Positions 6,304 to 10,613 of a stretch of 10,613 nucleotides of DNA are shown here, one piece after another. The notes below the pieces were generated by a model. The model saw only the letters and a list, made by a program, of their open reading frames with translations. It was not told the DNA's origin and did no database searches. The position numbers and the translations under genes were made by a program. The DNA comes from Acidobacteriota bacterium (lineage in GTDB: Bacteria; Acidobacteriota; Terriglobia; Bryobacterales; Bryobacteraceae), in contig JAEZIJ010000183.1 of assembly GCA_023436715.1 (NCBI GenBank), positions 1-10,613 of the forward strand, read 5' to 3'. The first letter of the stretch is position 1. The number at the start of each line of letters is the position of its first letter.

Positions 6304-6324
6304 GAATTGCGCCTGAACTGATGG

Positions 6325-10548
<4,224 letters not shown>

Positions 10549-10556
10549 GGTCTTTG

Positions 10557-10562
10557 CCTCCT
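10557..10562 (-). promoter_or_regulatory. Shine-Dalgarno AGGAGG that supports the rpoC TTG start
   Basis: On the minus strand AGGAGG lies 8 nt before the TTG at 10548. An in-frame TAG overlaps its first bases (10561-10563), so translation cannot begin further upstream. The perfect site may offset the weak start codon of an essential, highly expressed gene. Confidence 0.85.
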
Positions 10563-10588
10563 AATAAACTCTCGATCGTAGAAGCGTG

Positions 10589-10613
10589 GAACGTGGATCG
10601 ATAGCCCACGTTC
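10589..10613. repeat. Inverted repeat upstream of rpoC, cut by the window edge
   Basis: GAACGTGG (10589-10596) and CCACGTTC (10606-10613) form a perfect 8-bp stem with a 9-nt loop, 41-65 nt upstream of the rpoC start. The right arm ends exactly at the last base of the window, so the full extent is unknown. It is not followed by a T-tract on the minus strand, so it does not look like a terminator between rpoB and rpoC. It may be an RNA processing or stability element in the rpoBC spacer. It could also be coding sequence of an upstream gene, as two minus-strand frames stay open through it. Confidence 0.4.

Overview
This window looks like chromosomal DNA of an Acidobacteriota bacterium, most likely the Solibacter/Bryobacter branch. 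I infer this from three things: the high G+C content, a very large Oar-type TonB-dependent receptor with an N-terminal carboxypeptidase-regulatory-like domain (a family strongly expanded in Acidobacteriota), and a Tat-exported sugar-phosphate-isomerase-like TIM barrel. No tRNA, rRNA, CRISPR array, insertion sequence or phage gene is visible.

Layout. Bases 1-1212 (+) hold the 3' end of an alpha/beta hydrolase and, 12 nt further on, a complete DUF362 protein; the two probably form an operon. A Tat-signal TIM-barrel protein (1202-2071, -) runs tail-to-tail into the DUF362 gene, overlapping it by 11 bp. A 63-bp divergent region (2072-2134) with a 14-bp perfect palindrome separates it from a small multi-pass membrane protein (2135-2539, +). 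An intrinsic terminator at 2556-2590 serves the minus-strand gene that follows, the 1156-aa TonB-dependent receptor (2615-6085, -). A 239-bp intergenic stretch (6086-6324) carries the receptor's ribosome binding site, a leader hairpin, a candidate promoter and the rpoC terminator. The rest (6325-10548, -) is a complete rpoC with a TTG start, followed by 65 bp of upstream sequence.

Functionally this is one housekeeping gene (rpoC, the 3' end of an rpoBC-type operon) beside accessory envelope and metabolic genes. The receptor probably takes up or binds a large substrate at the outer membrane. The TIM-barrel protein probably acts in the periplasm on a sugar-like compound. DUF362 and the hydrolase have no assigned role here. 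The small membrane protein is unrecognised.

I found no convincing new multi-gene system. The points most worth a second look are regulatory: two terminators sharing nearly the same stem, a three-codon mini-ORF that contains the receptor's Shine-Dalgarno, a possible 31-codon gene antisense to the receptor leader, and the absence of ribosomal protein genes after rpoC. Very long open frames antisense to rpoC, the receptor and DUF362 are in-phase shadows and are rejected.
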